From Curtobacterium caseinilyticum (GTDB lineage: Bacteria > Actinomycetota > Actinomycetes > Actinomycetales > Microbacteriaceae), in NCBI RefSeq assembly GCF_030363035.1, contig NZ_JAUCMN010000004.1, positions 186,001-250,000 of the forward strand: a stretch of DNA of 64,000 bases, written 5' to 3'. The stretch's first letter is position 1. Each line of letters opens with the position of its first letter. Shown here in pieces: positions 28,029-36,301 of the stretch. A program made the translations under genes and the position numbers. The notes beneath the pieces are model-generated. The model did not search any database. It saw only the letters and a program-made list of their open reading frames with translations, and was not told the DNA's origin.

Positions 28029-28137
28029 GCGTGTTGCTCCTTGATCGTCTCTACGGGTGGTCGCGACGTCTGGGTAGAGGGGCCCTCGGTCGCATCGCGT
28101 TCCACCCGTGGGCGGGGAACGCGGAAGCCAGCCACCA

Positions 28138-28143
28138 ACGATA
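28138..28143 (-). promoter_or_regulatory. -10 box of rpsT
   Basis: On the minus strand TATCGT lies about 110 bases before the rpsT ATG. A weak TTTGGT lies 18 bases further upstream. Confidence 0.4.
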
Positions 28144-28232
28144 CCAGCAGGACCCGCGACCACCAAAGCACCAACGCGCCGGGCCGTGTCCGTCGTCGGG
28201 GTGCCGGAAACCGTGCTGCAACACGGAACGGC

Positions 28233-28238
28233 TACCGT
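28233..28238 (+). promoter_or_regulatory. -10 box of the aminotransferase gene, leaderless pattern
   Basis: TACCGT lies 6 bases before the ATG at 28245. A CCGTG-CTGCAA-CACGG inverted repeat lies just upstream. Confidence 0.5.
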
Positions 28239-28244
28239 GACGCC

Positions 28245-29411
28245 ATGCCCTCCCTCGCGCCACGGATCGACACCGTCCCCGCCTCCGGCATCCGCCGCGT
28301 GTACGAGCAGGCCGCACTGCTGCAGGCCGAGGGCACCGACGTCGCGATGCTCGTGATCGGCGAGCCGGACGTCCCCGTCGCACCGCACATCGGCGAGGCC
28401 GCGCGCCGCGCGTGGAGCGAGGACCGCACCGACTACACGCCGAACGGCGGCATCGCCCCGCTCCGCGCCGCGATCCGGGACAAGCTGCTCCGCGAGAACC
28501 GCATCGACGCGGACCTCGAACAGGTCTGGGTCACGATCGGCGCCACGCAGGCGCTGTTCCAGGCGATGACCCTCGTGCTGGGCCCGGGCGACGAGGTCCT
28601 GGTGCCGGATCCCGGGTACACGACGTTCACGATGAACGCGCACATCATCGGCGCGACCCCGGTGCCGTACCGGCTCGAGCCGCAGCACGACTTCGAGCCC
28701 GACCTCGAGGCGCTCGAGGCGAGCGTGACCGAGCACACCCGCGCGATCGTGGTGAACTCGCCGTCGAACCCGCTCGGCTCGGTCTTCGGCGAGGAGACCC
28801 TCCGTGCGCTCCTGGCACTCGCGAAGCGGCACGACCTCTGGGTGATCAGCGACGAGGTCTACGAGTACTTCACCCACGGGACCCGGCACGTCAGCATCGC
28901 CGCGCTCGACGAGGACGACCGCGTCTTCACCGCCTTCTCGCTGAGCAAGACCTACGCCATGACGGGCGTGCGCGTCGGCTACCTCGTCACCCCGAAGGGC
29001 CTCGGGCCGACCATGCGCACCACCCAGGAGGCGATGATCAGCTGCGTCGCCGAACCCGACCAGTGGGCGGCCCTCGCGGCGATCGTCGGCGACCACCAGG
29101 CCGTGCAGGACGCCCGCGAGCACTACCGCGCGAACCTCGCGGTGGCCAAGGAGGTCCTCGACGCCGCCGGCATCGGGTACCTCGACCCGCGGGGCGCCTT
29201 CTACCTGTGGGTGGACGTGTCGCATGCCACGCAGGGCGACGTCGCCGCGTGGGCGCTCGCGTTCCTGCAGCGTGAGCACGTCGCGGTGGCCCCCGGCAGC
29301 GCCTTCGGTCGCTCCGGCGAGGGGTGGGTGCGCGTGTGCCTCGCGGCCACGGCTGCGGACCTGCGCCGCGGCCTGGGCGCGCTGCCCGCGCCCGCCTCGG
29401 TGACCGTCTGA
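28245..29411 (+). CDS. Pyridoxal-phosphate aminotransferase, class I/II
   Basis: The 388-residue protein is a fold-type I aminotransferase. It has [17 protein letters not shown] near the start, [11 protein letters not shown], the cofactor segment [20 protein letters not shown] and the PLP-binding Lys in [16 protein letters not shown]. These place it with aspartate/aromatic/alanine-type enzymes; the amino donor cannot be named from sequence. The start is an ATG with a -10 box 6 bases upstream and no ribosome site, which suggests a leaderless transcript. A hairpin of the dispersed family lies right after the stop. Confidence 0.9.
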   Translation: MPSLAPRIDTVPASGIRRVYEQAALLQAEGTDVAMLVIGEPDVPVAPHIGEAARRAWSEDRTDYTPNGGIAPLRAAIRDKLLRENRIDADLEQVWVTIGATQALFQAMTLVLGPGDEVLVPDPGYTTFTMNAHIIGATPVPYRLEPQHDFEPDLEALEASVTEHTRAIVVNSPSNPLGSVFGEETLRALLALAKRHDLWVISDEVYEYFTHGTRHVSIAALDEDDRVFTAFSLSKTYAMTGVRVGYLVTPKGLGPTMRTTQEAMISCVAEPDQWAALAAIVGDHQAVQDAREHYRANLAVAKEVLDAAGIGYLDPRGAFYLWVDVSHATQGDVAAWALAFLQREHVAVAPGSAFGRSGEGWVRVCLAATAADLRRGLGALPAPASVTV

Positions 29412-29414
29412 CGG

Positions 29415-29452
29415 ACGGGAGGCGCGGTCCGGGCCCGTCACGCGCCTCCCGT
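29415..29452 (+). terminator. Hairpin terminator, GGGAGGC palindrome family
   Basis: ACGGGAGGCGCG pairs with CGCGCCTCCCGT over 12 bp, starting 4 bases after the aminotransferase stop. Confidence 0.75.
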
Positions 29453-29567
29453 TGCGTCCTGCACAGCGTCCGGTGCCGCGCCCGATCTCCACAGGTCGCC
29501 CGCCGGTGCGCGCTGTCCGCGCGCGGGCGTGGGACAATCGTTCGACCGCACCGACCCCTGAGGAACC

Positions 29568-31415
29568 GTGAGCCCACAAGCATCCGCGCCGCTCGAGCCC
29601 GCCGCGACCCCGGCCGAGGCGATCCGCAACTTCTGCATCATCGCGCACATCGACCACGGCAAGTCCACGCTGGCCGACCGCATGCTGCAGATCACCGGCA
29701 TCGTCGAGGAGCGGGCGATGCGCGCGCAGTACCTCGACCGCATGGACATCGAGCGCGAGCGCGGCATCACGATCAAGTCGCAGGCCGTGCGCATGCCGTG
29801 GGAGCTCGACGGGCAGACGTTCGCGCTGAACATGATCGACACCCCGGGGCACGTCGACTTCTCGTACGAGGTCTCCCGGTCGCTCGCTGCGTGCGAGGGG
29901 GCGATCCTGCTCGTCGACGCCGCGCAGGGCATCGAGGCGCAGACGCTCGCGAACCTGTACCTGGCGCTCGAGAACGACCTCGAGATCATCCCGGTGCTCA
30001 ACAAGATCGACCTGCCCGCGGCCGACCCGGACAAGTACGCGGCCGAGCTCGCGCAGCTCATCGGTGGCAAGCCGGAGGACGTCCTGCGGGTGTCCGGCAA
30101 GACCGGCGCCGGCGTGCCCGAGCTGCTCGACCGCGTCGTCGGCTCCGTGCCCGCTCCGGTCGGCACGGTCGACGCCGAACCGCGAGCGATGATCTTCGAC
30201 TCGGTGTACGACAGCTACCGCGGCGTCGTCACCTACGTCCGGATGATCGACGGCACCATCAAGCCGCGCGAGAAGATCCAGATGATGTCGACGCGGACCA
30301 CGCACGAGATCCTCGAGATCGGCGTCTCGAGCCCGGAGCCGAAGCCGACGAAGGGGTTGTCGGTGGGTGAGGTCGGGTACCTCATCACCGGTGTGAAGGA
30401 CGTGCGGCAGTCGAAGGTCGGCGACACCGTGACCAGCGCGCAGCGACCGGCGACCGAGGCGCTGCCCGGCTACACCGACCCGAAGCCGATGGTCTTCTCC
30501 GGGCTGTACCCGATCGACGGCTCGGACTACCCGGACCTGCGTGAGGCCCTCGACAAGCTCAAGCTGTCGGACGCGGCGCTCGTGTACGAGCCGGAGACCT
30601 CGGTGGCGCTCGGCTTCGGGTTCCGCTGTGGCTTCCTCGGCCTGCTGCACCTCGAGATCATCACCGAGCGGCTCTCGCGCGAGTTCGGGCTCGACCTCAT
30701 CACCACCGCGCCGAGCGTGGTCTACGAGGTCACGAACGAGGACAACTCGGTCACCGAGGTCACCAACCCGTCCGAGTTCCCCGGCGGCCGCATCGTCGAG
30801 GTCCGCGAGCCGATGGTCCGTGCTGCGATCCTCGCGCCGAAGGACTACGTCGGCGCCATCATGGAGCTCTGCCAGTCGCGTCGGGGATCCCTGCTCGGGA
30901 TGGAGTACCTCGGCGAGGACCGCGTCGAGATCCGCTACGAGATGCCCCTCGGGGAGATCGTCTTCGACTTCTTCGACCAGCTCAAGAGCAAGACGCAGGG
31001 CTATGCGTCGCTCGACTACGAGCCGACGGGCGACCAGGCGGCCGACCTCGTCAAGGTCGACATCCTGCTGCAGGGTGAGCAGGTCGACGCCTTCAGCGCG
31101 ATCGTGCACCGCGACAAGGCCTACGCGTACGGCACGCTCATGACCGAGCGCCTCCGCAAGCTCATCCCGCGGCAACAGTTCGAGGTCCCGATCCAGGCGG
31201 CCATCGGTGCGCGCATCATCGCCCGCGAGAGCATCCGAGCGATGCGCAAGGACGTCCTGGCGAAGTGCTACGGCGGTGACATCACCCGCAAGCGCAAGCT
31301 CCTCGAGAAGCAGAAGGAGGGCAAGAAGCGCATGAAGATGGTGGGTCGCGTCGAGGTCCCGCAGGAAGCCTTCATCGCGGCGCTCTCGGGAGACGTCGAG
31401 GAGAAGAAGAAGTAG
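29568..31415 (+). CDS. lepA: Elongation factor 4 (back-translocating GTPase LepA)
   Basis: LepA is a ribosome-bound translational GTPase. The 615-residue protein has the G domain: [10 protein letters not shown] (P-loop), the switch I segment [19 protein letters not shown] and [12 protein letters not shown]-like domains II, III and V and the unique LepA C-terminal domain follow, with [26 protein letters not shown] split over about 555-580. The start is GTG with TGAGGAA upstream. It is a single gene ended by a hairpin at 31422-31442. Confidence 0.97.
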   Translation: MSPQASAPLEPAATPAEAIRNFCIIAHIDHGKSTLADRMLQITGIVEERAMRAQYLDRMDIERERGITIKSQAVRMPWELDGQTFALNMIDTPGHVDFSYEVSRSLAACEGAILLVDAAQGIEAQTLANLYLALENDLEIIPVLNKIDLPAADPDKYAAELAQLIGGKPEDVLRVSGKTGAGVPELLDRVVGSVPAPVGTVDAEPRAMIFDSVYDSYRGVVTYVRMIDGTIKPREKIQMMSTRTTHEILEIGVSSPEPKPTKGLSVGEVGYLITGVKDVRQSKVGDTVTSAQRPATEALPGYTDPKPMVFSGLYPIDGSDYPDLREALDKLKLSDAALVYEPETSVALGFGFRCGFLGLLHLEIITERLSREFGLDLITTAPSVVYEVTNEDNSVTEVTNPSEFPGGRIVEVREPMVRAAILAPKDYVGAIMELCQSRRGSLLGMEYLGEDRVEIRYEMPLGEIVFDFFDQLKSKTQGYASLDYEPTGDQAADLVKVDILLQGEQVDAFSAIVHRDKAYAYGTLMTERLRKLIPRQQFEVPIQAAIGARIIARESIRAMRKDVLAKCYGGDITRKRKLLEKQKEGKKRMKMVGRVEVPQEAFIAALSGDVEEKKK

Positions 31416-31421
31416 TCCGAG

Positions 31422-31442
31422 GGCCCCGCCACGTGCGGGGCC
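31422..31442 (+). terminator. lepA terminator
   Basis: GGCCCCGC pairs with GCGGGGCC, loop CACGT, starting 6 bases after the stop and followed by TTCGTCGTCC. Confidence 0.8.
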
Positions 31443-31505
31443 TTCGTCGTCCGGTCTGGACCGACCGCCCCTTGATCGCGCGTCGCAGCCGGGTGGCGCA
31501 AGCGC

Positions 31506-31617
31506 AGTCGGCAGTCGGCAGTCAGCAGTCACCAGTCAGCAGTCAGCAGTCAGCAGTCAGCGGTCAGCGGTCAGCAGTCGGAAGTCGGCGGTCGGCAGTC
31601 GGCACTTGGTAGTCGCA
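31506..31617. repeat. Array of sixteen 7-bp repeats, consensus AGTCAGC
   Basis: The units run without spacers. Copies 1-2 are AGTCGGC, 3-8 are mostly AGTCAGC, 9-10 GGTCAGC, and 11-16 degenerate. Seven is not a multiple of three and no gene spans the array, so it is not a protein repeat. Confidence 0.9.
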
Positions 31618-31662
31618 GGCGCGGGCGCGGGCTCGGGCGCAAGCGCAGTCGCGGCCGCCTCT

Positions 31663-31710
31663 CGCAGCCGCAGCCGCAGCCGCAGCCGCAGCCGCAGCCG
31701 CAGCCGCAGC
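31663..31710. repeat. Eight CGCAGC hexanucleotide units
   Basis: An exact (CGCAGC)8 tract is followed by several TGCCGCG units. Confidence 0.9.
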
Positions 31711-31881
31711 TGCCGCGTGCCGCGTGCCGCGGTGCCGCGGCCGCCCGTCGCAAGCACGTCTCCCGCCTCTCCCGCCGCGAGCCGTGGTGCGTGATCCGGA
31801 CGGTCCGAGCACGGGTCAGCAGGAGGGCCTTCCGCGCTGCGCGGGGCATGCAGTCGGCGGACCGTTCTGTCTGCCCACACA

Positions 31882-31912
31882 TTGGGGGACCGGCGCGGCG
31901 TGTGGGTCTATT
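31882..31912 (+). promoter_or_regulatory. Candidate promoter of the SipW-like operon
   Basis: TTGGGG (31882-31887) and TCTATT (31907-31912) are 19 bases apart, about 125 bases before the first start codon. TTCAG-N6-CTGAA (31911-31926) overlaps the presumed start of transcription. Confidence 0.35.
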
Positions 31913-31923
31913 CAGTCGCATCT

Positions 31924-31954
31924 GAACCGAGCGAGATTGAAGACCGCTCAGTTC
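31924..31954 (+). promoter_or_regulatory. Leader hairpin of the SipW-like operon
   Basis: GAACCGAGCG pairs with CGCTCAGTTC with one mismatch and an 11-base loop. Confidence 0.4.
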
Positions 31955-32036
31955 GGGTGGACCCGGCCGCCCGTCCCTGAGCGACCCTGCCCACGGACAT
32001 CGCTGACTCCGGGCGCACACGGAGGTGCGAACACCG

Positions 32037-32660
32037 ATGTCACGTCATGCAACGCCCACCACCAGCGCAAGAAGGCAGCGACTGGACCTCGTCGTCGTCG
32101 CCGCCGGCCTGATCGCCGCGATCGTCCTCGCACTCACCTTCAGCGGCACGCTGTCCGTGTTCACGCAGGCCTTCCTGCACGGCACCAACACCGTGTCGAC
32201 GCCGAGCATCCGGATCGCCGAGACCGACGCCGACGGCAGCACGGAGACGTGCTCGACGGACGCGGCCGGGACCGCCACGTGCACCGACCCGGACCTGTAC
32301 GGCGGCCAGGTGCTCCGGCCGGGGCAGTCGTCGAACCCGCAGACGGTCACCTTCGCCAACACCGGGGACTCGACGCCGACCGCGTTCCAGGTCAGTGCGG
32401 GCAGCTGCTCGACGACGCCCTCCACGGGTGCGGACCTCTGCGACCAGCTCCTCGTCACGATGACCTGGCGTGGCCGGACGCTGTGGGACAGCGGTCGGAC
32501 GCCCACCTGGCTCGCAACGCACCGGACGTCGCTGCCGGACCCGCCCGCTGCGGGGGAGCGCGTCCCGTTCACGGTGCAGGTGTCGCTGCCCGCGGACGCG
32601 ACGGCATCGACGTCGGGCGTCACGCTGTCGCAGCCGATCACCTTCACCTTCACGGCGTGA
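32037..32660 (+). CDS. Secreted protein with SipW-type signal region (TasA/camelysin-like), first paralogue
   Basis: The 207-residue protein has a basic N-terminus, one membrane segment (about 17-36) and then SGTLSVFTQAFLHGTNT. This resembles the GT-x-A-[YF] region and N-containing stretch after the membrane helix in SipW-dependent proteins. The mature part is Thr/Ser-rich, predicted beta. It has four cysteines (72, 82, 124, 135) with the same spacing as the next gene's product. LYGG-x-LRPG and LLVTMTW are shared landmarks. There is no LPXTG anchor. GGAGG at 32021 precedes the ATG. It is first in a four-gene unit with a dedicated signal peptidase. The surface or fibre role is inferred from that context. 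Confidence 0.72.
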   Translation: MSRHATPTTSARRQRLDLVVVAAGLIAAIVLALTFSGTLSVFTQAFLHGTNTVSTPSIRIAETDADGSTETCSTDAAGTATCTDPDLYGGQVLRPGQSSNPQTVTFANTGDSTPTAFQVSAGSCSTTPSTGADLCDQLLVTMTWRGRTLWDSGRTPTWLATHRTSLPDPPAAGERVPFTVQVSLPADATASTSGVTLSQPITFTFTA

Positions 32661-32670
32661 CGAGCACGCC

Positions 32671-33294
32671 GTGCCGAAGCACTCGACGTCCGCCCGCCCG
32701 ACAGGCCTGCGCGGCGGCTGGCTCCTCGTCGCCGCCGGGCTCGCCGCCTCGGTGGTGCTCGCACTGACCACCACCGGGACCGTGTCGGCGTACACCGCCT
32801 CGATCTCCAACACCACGAACACCGCGAACACGGTCTCGATCGAGATGACGCAGGGTCCGGACGCATCGACCGTGGCGTGCAGGAGCACCGTCACGGGAAC
32901 CACGACGTGCTCGACCGACCTGTACGCCGGCAGCAACCTCCGACCGGGAGACACGACGCGCGGCACCTCGACGGTGATCAGGAACACCGGCGGGGTCGCG
33001 GCGTCCGCGTTCTCGCTCGCCCCCGGGGTCTGCAACGGCACCGTCTCGACCCCGAACAGCATCTGCTACTGGCTGCTCGTCACCGTGACGTGGACGACGC
33101 CGTCGGAGACGACGACCGTGATCGCGAAGCAGAGCGCCGGGGCGATCGGCGGGAAGACCTTCGCGATCAGCCCCGCTCCGGCGGCCGGTCAGGGCGGGAC
33201 GGCGACCGTCACGGTCTCCCTCGACCCCGCGGCACCGAACGACTCGCAGGCGCAGACGATGAACCAGTCGCTCGTGTGGACCTTCACCGCATGA
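32671..33294 (+). CDS. Secreted protein with SipW-type signal region (TasA/camelysin-like), second paralogue
   Basis: Also 207 residues, this protein is a clear paralogue of the preceding one. It has a membrane segment at about 17-35, then TGTVSAYTASISNTTNT, a better match to the SipW-type processing region. Cysteines at 70, 80, 121 and 132 have the same spacing. LYAG-x-NLRPGD, NTGG and LLVTVTW are landmarks, and both proteins end in TFTA. The cysteines probably form two disulfides outside the cell. The GTG at 32671 lies 10 bases after the previous stop without a strong ribosome site, so it is probably coupled. Its stop overlaps the signal peptidase ATG (ATGA). Confidence 0.7.
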   Translation: MPKHSTSARPTGLRGGWLLVAAGLAASVVLALTTTGTVSAYTASISNTTNTANTVSIEMTQGPDASTVACRSTVTGTTTCSTDLYAGSNLRPGDTTRGTSTVIRNTGGVAASAFSLAPGVCNGTVSTPNSICYWLLVTVTWTTPSETTTVIAKQSAGAIGGKTFAISPAPAAGQGGTATVTVSLDPAAPNDSQAQTMNQSLVWTFTA

Positions 33295-34226
33295 CGATCG
33301 GGACGGCATCCCGCGTCGGCGCCACGGCGGTGTCCCGCCGCCGACGCGCCCCGGGTCGCGCGGTGTCGGGGCGGGTCCTCGTGACCGTCGCGGCCGTCCT
33401 GCTCGTGCTCCTCGCCGTCGGCGCCGCGATGGCCGCAGGCTTGCGGACCTTCGACGTCCGGACGCCCTCCATGGGCCGCACGGCACCGGTCGGGTCGCTC
33501 GTGGTGACCGTACCGCTCGGGCAGCACCGCCTGGTCGTCGGTGACGTCGTCACCTTCGTCCCTCCGGCTGCGGCGCGCGGCGCGACGACGGCTCGCCTGC
33601 CCTACACGCACCGGGTCGCCGCGATCGCGGACGGCGCGATCACGACGAAGGGCGATGCGAACGGTGCCGCGGACGCCTGGACCATCACCCGCGGTGACGT
33701 CGTCGGCCGGGTCGTCGCGGTGCTGCCCGGCGCGGGGTGGGTGCTCCGGATGCTGCCGTGGGGCGTGGGTGGGGTCGGCGTCGTCTGGCTCCTCGCCGGG
33801 TTCCTCACCGACCGTGCCCTCCGGACCGCCGCGCGGCTCGTCGGTGTGAGCGCCGTCCTCGCCGTCGTGGCCGCGGTGTTCCGACCGTTCGTCGCACTCG
33901 TGGTGACCGGGGTCGACGCGGGTGCCCGACCGGTCGCGACCGTGGTGTCCACCGGCCTGCTGCCCGTCCGGGCGGTGGGAGCGGCCGGCGCGTCCGACCG
34001 CCTGGTCAGCGGGGCGGCCGGCCAGGTCCCCCTGCCCCCGGGGTCCGACGGGGCGGTCGCGATCGCGGCCCGGCTCGACCTGACCCCGGCCGGATGGGCG
34101 GTCCTCGCGGTGCTCTGCGCCGTGCCGCTCGTCGTCGGCGTGTTCCTCGCCCGATCTCGGCGCGGCGGGGGGCGACCGGCCCGCCAGGACGAGGACGAGG
34201 TCGCGGCGCCGGTGGCGTTCTCGTGA
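33291..34226 (+). CDS. SipW/ER-type signal peptidase I (Ser-His) with long C-terminal extension
   Basis: This S26B-type peptidase should remove the signal segments of the neighbouring proteins. A membrane helix (about 28-50) precedes RTPSMGRTAPVGSLVV with the nucleophile Ser60. The general base is His107 in PYTHRVAA, where ordinary bacterial enzymes have Lys. TKGDANGAAD with Asp122 completes the set. The core ends near residue 145. About 165 more residues follow with several hydrophobic segments, making it 311 long against about 190 for SipW. The extension may anchor or scaffold substrates. ATGA and GTGA overlaps tie it to both neighbours. Confidence 0.85.
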   Translation: MTIGTASRVGATAVSRRRRAPGRAVSGRVLVTVAAVLLVLLAVGAAMAAGLRTFDVRTPSMGRTAPVGSLVVTVPLGQHRLVVGDVVTFVPPAAARGATTARLPYTHRVAAIADGAITTKGDANGAADAWTITRGDVVGRVVAVLPGAGWVLRMLPWGVGGVGVVWLLAGFLTDRALRTAARLVGVSAVLAVVAAVFRPFVALVVTGVDAGARPVATVVSTGLLPVRAVGAAGASDRLVSGAAGQVPLPPGSDGAVAIAARLDLTPAGWAVLAVLCAVPLVVGVFLARSRRGGGRPARQDEDEVAAPVAFS

Positions 34227-35533
34227 CCGCCCGGCCCGTGGTCGTGCTCGGTGCGTTCGCCGCTGCCGTGCTGGCCCTCGTGACCGGGGTCGGCACGACG
34301 ACGGCCTCGACCCAGGCGGCGTACACGGCGGCGCTGTCGAACCGGAGCACCGCGAGCACGGTGTCGGACTACTCGCGGTCGAACCTGCCCTTCCGCGACT
34401 CCTTCGCCGGCGGCCAGGGTGCCTGGAAGACCTACGGCGGCCGGTGGACGACGCAGACCGTCAGCGGCTACGGCACCTTCACCGAGACGTCCGGCTCGTC
34501 CGACGGACCGAAGGCCGTGACCGGCGACCCCGCCTGGACGGACTACACGATGCAGGCCGACGTCCAGGTGAACTCCGGTACGGACGCCGGGCTCCTGGTC
34601 CGCGTCACGCGCCCGGCGTCCGGCGTGAACGGGTTCACCGGGTACTCCGTCAGCCTCGGGCTGTCGGACAACACGCTGTCCGTCAGCCGGATGAACGACG
34701 GCACGACCACCCAGCTCGCGCGGTCGACCATCGCGGGCACCCTCCGCGCCGGGCAGTTCTACCACGTCGTCGTCCAGGCAGCCGGGTGCGGGATCACCGC
34801 GTGGTCGTCGACCGTCGGCGCGAACGACTGGACGAAGGTGAGCGCCTCGGAGTCGTCGGCCGACTGCCGGTCGAAGGGCGCGGTCGGCCTGCGCGGCAAC
34901 GGGAGCGCAGCCGGCTTCCGGTACGTCACGGTGTCCGCCGGGGCACTGTCGGCCTCGCAGGCGTCGGACCCGTACAACTCGACCCTCACGACCGGTCGGT
35001 TCGAGGACGGCGCGCCCGCACGGGTCTACGGCGGCACGTGGGCGGTCGACCAACCGGAGGAGCGGATCCGCAGCGTCGCGTACTCGGGCCAGGACGGCGA
35101 CAAGCAGGTGCTCAACCGGGTCTGGGGCGACATGACCCTGACCGGGGACGTCCGACTCATGCGGAAGCCGACCGGCGGGACCGACGCGGGGTTCAACGTC
35201 CGGGTGGTCGATCCGTCCACCGGTCCGGACTCCCTCCGCGCCTTCTACGTCGGTGTCAGTGCGACCGGGATGGTGATCGGTCAGCACACGAACCCGGGGT
35301 TCACCGGGACGTTCGTGCCGTTCGGACGCACCGTGCAGGCCGAGGAGTGGTGGCACCTCACCGTCGAGGCGGTCGGGTGCACCATCACGGCGACCGCCTC
35401 ACCGTCGGCCGGTGGGACGCCCGTGCAGGGGAAGGTCGACTTCGGGAACTGTTCGCTGACCAGCGGAGCGGTCGGCATCCGCGAGCAGGGGCTCGAGGCG
35501 CAGTGGCGGAACATCGCCGTGACCCCGCGCTGA
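34223..35533 (+). CDS. Secreted two-domain jelly-roll (LamG/concanavalin-like) protein
   Basis: The 436-residue protein has a membrane segment at about 5-22, then TTTASTQAAYTAALSNRSTA, similar to the signal region of the two proteins upstream. Two beta-rich domains of about 185 residues follow. Domain 1 contains FRDSFAGGQGAWKTYGGRW and domain 2 FEDGAPARVYGGTWAVD, a pattern of LamG-like domains that often bind sugars. Each domain has one Cys pair near its end (CGIT...ADC and CTIT...GNC). There is no catalytic motif and no cell-wall anchor. It is last in the unit, overlapping the peptidase stop by GTGA. It may be a surface adhesin or a cap of a fibre; this is inference. Confidence 0.72.
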   Translation: MTARPVVVLGAFAAAVLALVTGVGTTTASTQAAYTAALSNRSTASTVSDYSRSNLPFRDSFAGGQGAWKTYGGRWTTQTVSGYGTFTETSGSSDGPKAVTGDPAWTDYTMQADVQVNSGTDAGLLVRVTRPASGVNGFTGYSVSLGLSDNTLSVSRMNDGTTTQLARSTIAGTLRAGQFYHVVVQAAGCGITAWSSTVGANDWTKVSASESSADCRSKGAVGLRGNGSAAGFRYVTVSAGALSASQASDPYNSTLTTGRFEDGAPARVYGGTWAVDQPEERIRSVAYSGQDGDKQVLNRVWGDMTLTGDVRLMRKPTGGTDAGFNVRVVDPSTGPDSLRAFYVGVSATGMVIGQHTNPGFTGTFVPFGRTVQAEEWWHLTVEAVGCTITATASPSAGGTPVQGKVDFGNCSLTSGAVGIREQGLEAQWRNIAVTPR

Positions 35534-35578
35534 GGTCGTGCGCGTCCGGCACCGCGGCGGTGTCCCCGGCAGCGCCGG

Positions 35579-35584
35579 TACGAT
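35579..35584 (+). promoter_or_regulatory. -10 box of the DUF1990 gene, leaderless pattern
   Basis: TACGAT lies 6 bases before the ATG at 35591. Confidence 0.5.
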
Positions 35585-35590
35585 GGGTCC

Positions 35591-36238
35591 ATGAGCTCCC
35601 GCGGCACGTACCGGACCGCCCTGACCTACGGCGCCGTCGGTGCCACCCAGGCGGCGGACCTCATGACCTACCCGCCCGAGGGCTTCTCCCCGGCGGAGTC
35701 ACGTGCGCGCATCGGGCACGGTGACCAGCGCTTCGAGACCGCGGTCACGCAGGCGCTGACGTGGCAGATCCAGGAGCGCAGCGGCATCCGCGTGCGGGTG
35801 GAGGACCAGCCCGACGACGACGAGGTCCGCTACAACCCCGTGACCTTCGACGAGCACGGGGTGCCGATCGCGCCGGCGTCGATCGGCACGCCCCGCGTCG
35901 AGAAGTTCGCGGCCGACGGCACGCCCCTCCTGACCGCCGGCACCACGGCGACGCTCGAGATGCACGCGTTCGGGCAGACGGTGCACGCGCCGGTCCGCGT
36001 CGTCTCGATCATCGACGAGACCGACCGCAAGGGCTTCGCCTACGGCACCCTCGAGGGGCACCCGCTCTCGGGCGAGGAGTCGTTCGTGGTCGAGCGCACG
36101 AGTGACGGGTCGGTCTGGTTGCAGGTGCGGCAGTTCTCGCAGCCGTCGAGCCGCAAGTGGGCGATGGTGGCACCGCTGTTGCGTCGGCAGCAGCGCACGA
36201 TGGCGGCCAAGTACCTCGCAGCCCTGCGCGGCGACTAG
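35591..36238 (+). CDS. DUF1990 family protein
   Basis: The 215-residue protein matches the DUF1990 pattern: an LTYGAVGAT start, GHGDQRFETAV and the C-terminal block GTLEGHPLSGEESFVVE followed by a W-rich strand and FSQPSSR. It has no signal peptide or membrane helix. The family has no established biochemical role. Its transcript appears leaderless. It faces the HAD phosphatase gene, with a GC-rich stem (36250-36289) between them. Confidence 0.85.
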   Translation: MSSRGTYRTALTYGAVGATQAADLMTYPPEGFSPAESRARIGHGDQRFETAVTQALTWQIQERSGIRVRVEDQPDDDEVRYNPVTFDEHGVPIAPASIGTPRVEKFAADGTPLLTAGTTATLEMHAFGQTVHAPVRVVSIIDETDRKGFAYGTLEGHPLSGEESFVVERTSDGSVWLQVRQFSQPSSRKWAMVAPLLRRQQRTMAAKYLAALRGD

Positions 36239-36249
36239 TCCGACCCGGA

Positions 36250-36289
36250 CGGCCGCAGCCGCGCGTCGCTGCCTGCGGCGCCGCGGCCG
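36250..36289. terminator. Hairpin between convergent DUF1990 and HAD genes
   Basis: CGGCCGC (36250-36256) pairs with GCGGCCG (36283-36289), and CCGC/GCGG pairing is possible inside. Confidence 0.45.
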
Positions 36290-36301
36290 GCAGCGCCGGG
36301 G

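Larger units (their letters stand above)
31416..32036. other. Gene-free 621-base segment with two repeat arrays
   Basis: From left to right the segment has the lepA terminator, sixteen 7-bp repeats (31506-31617), eight CGCAGC units (31663-31710), a promoter candidate near 31882-31912, two small inverted repeats and the ribosome site of the next gene. No frame in it looks coding. Confidence 0.75.

Noticed and set aside
28029..31532. Minus-strand frame continuous with rpsT on its 5' side
   Set aside because: Only the last 86 codons match a protein (S20), and its own ribosome site marks the true start at 28028.
31506..31710. Repeat arrays as a possible CRISPR
   Set aside because: Units are 6-7 bp without spacers, and no cas gene is near.
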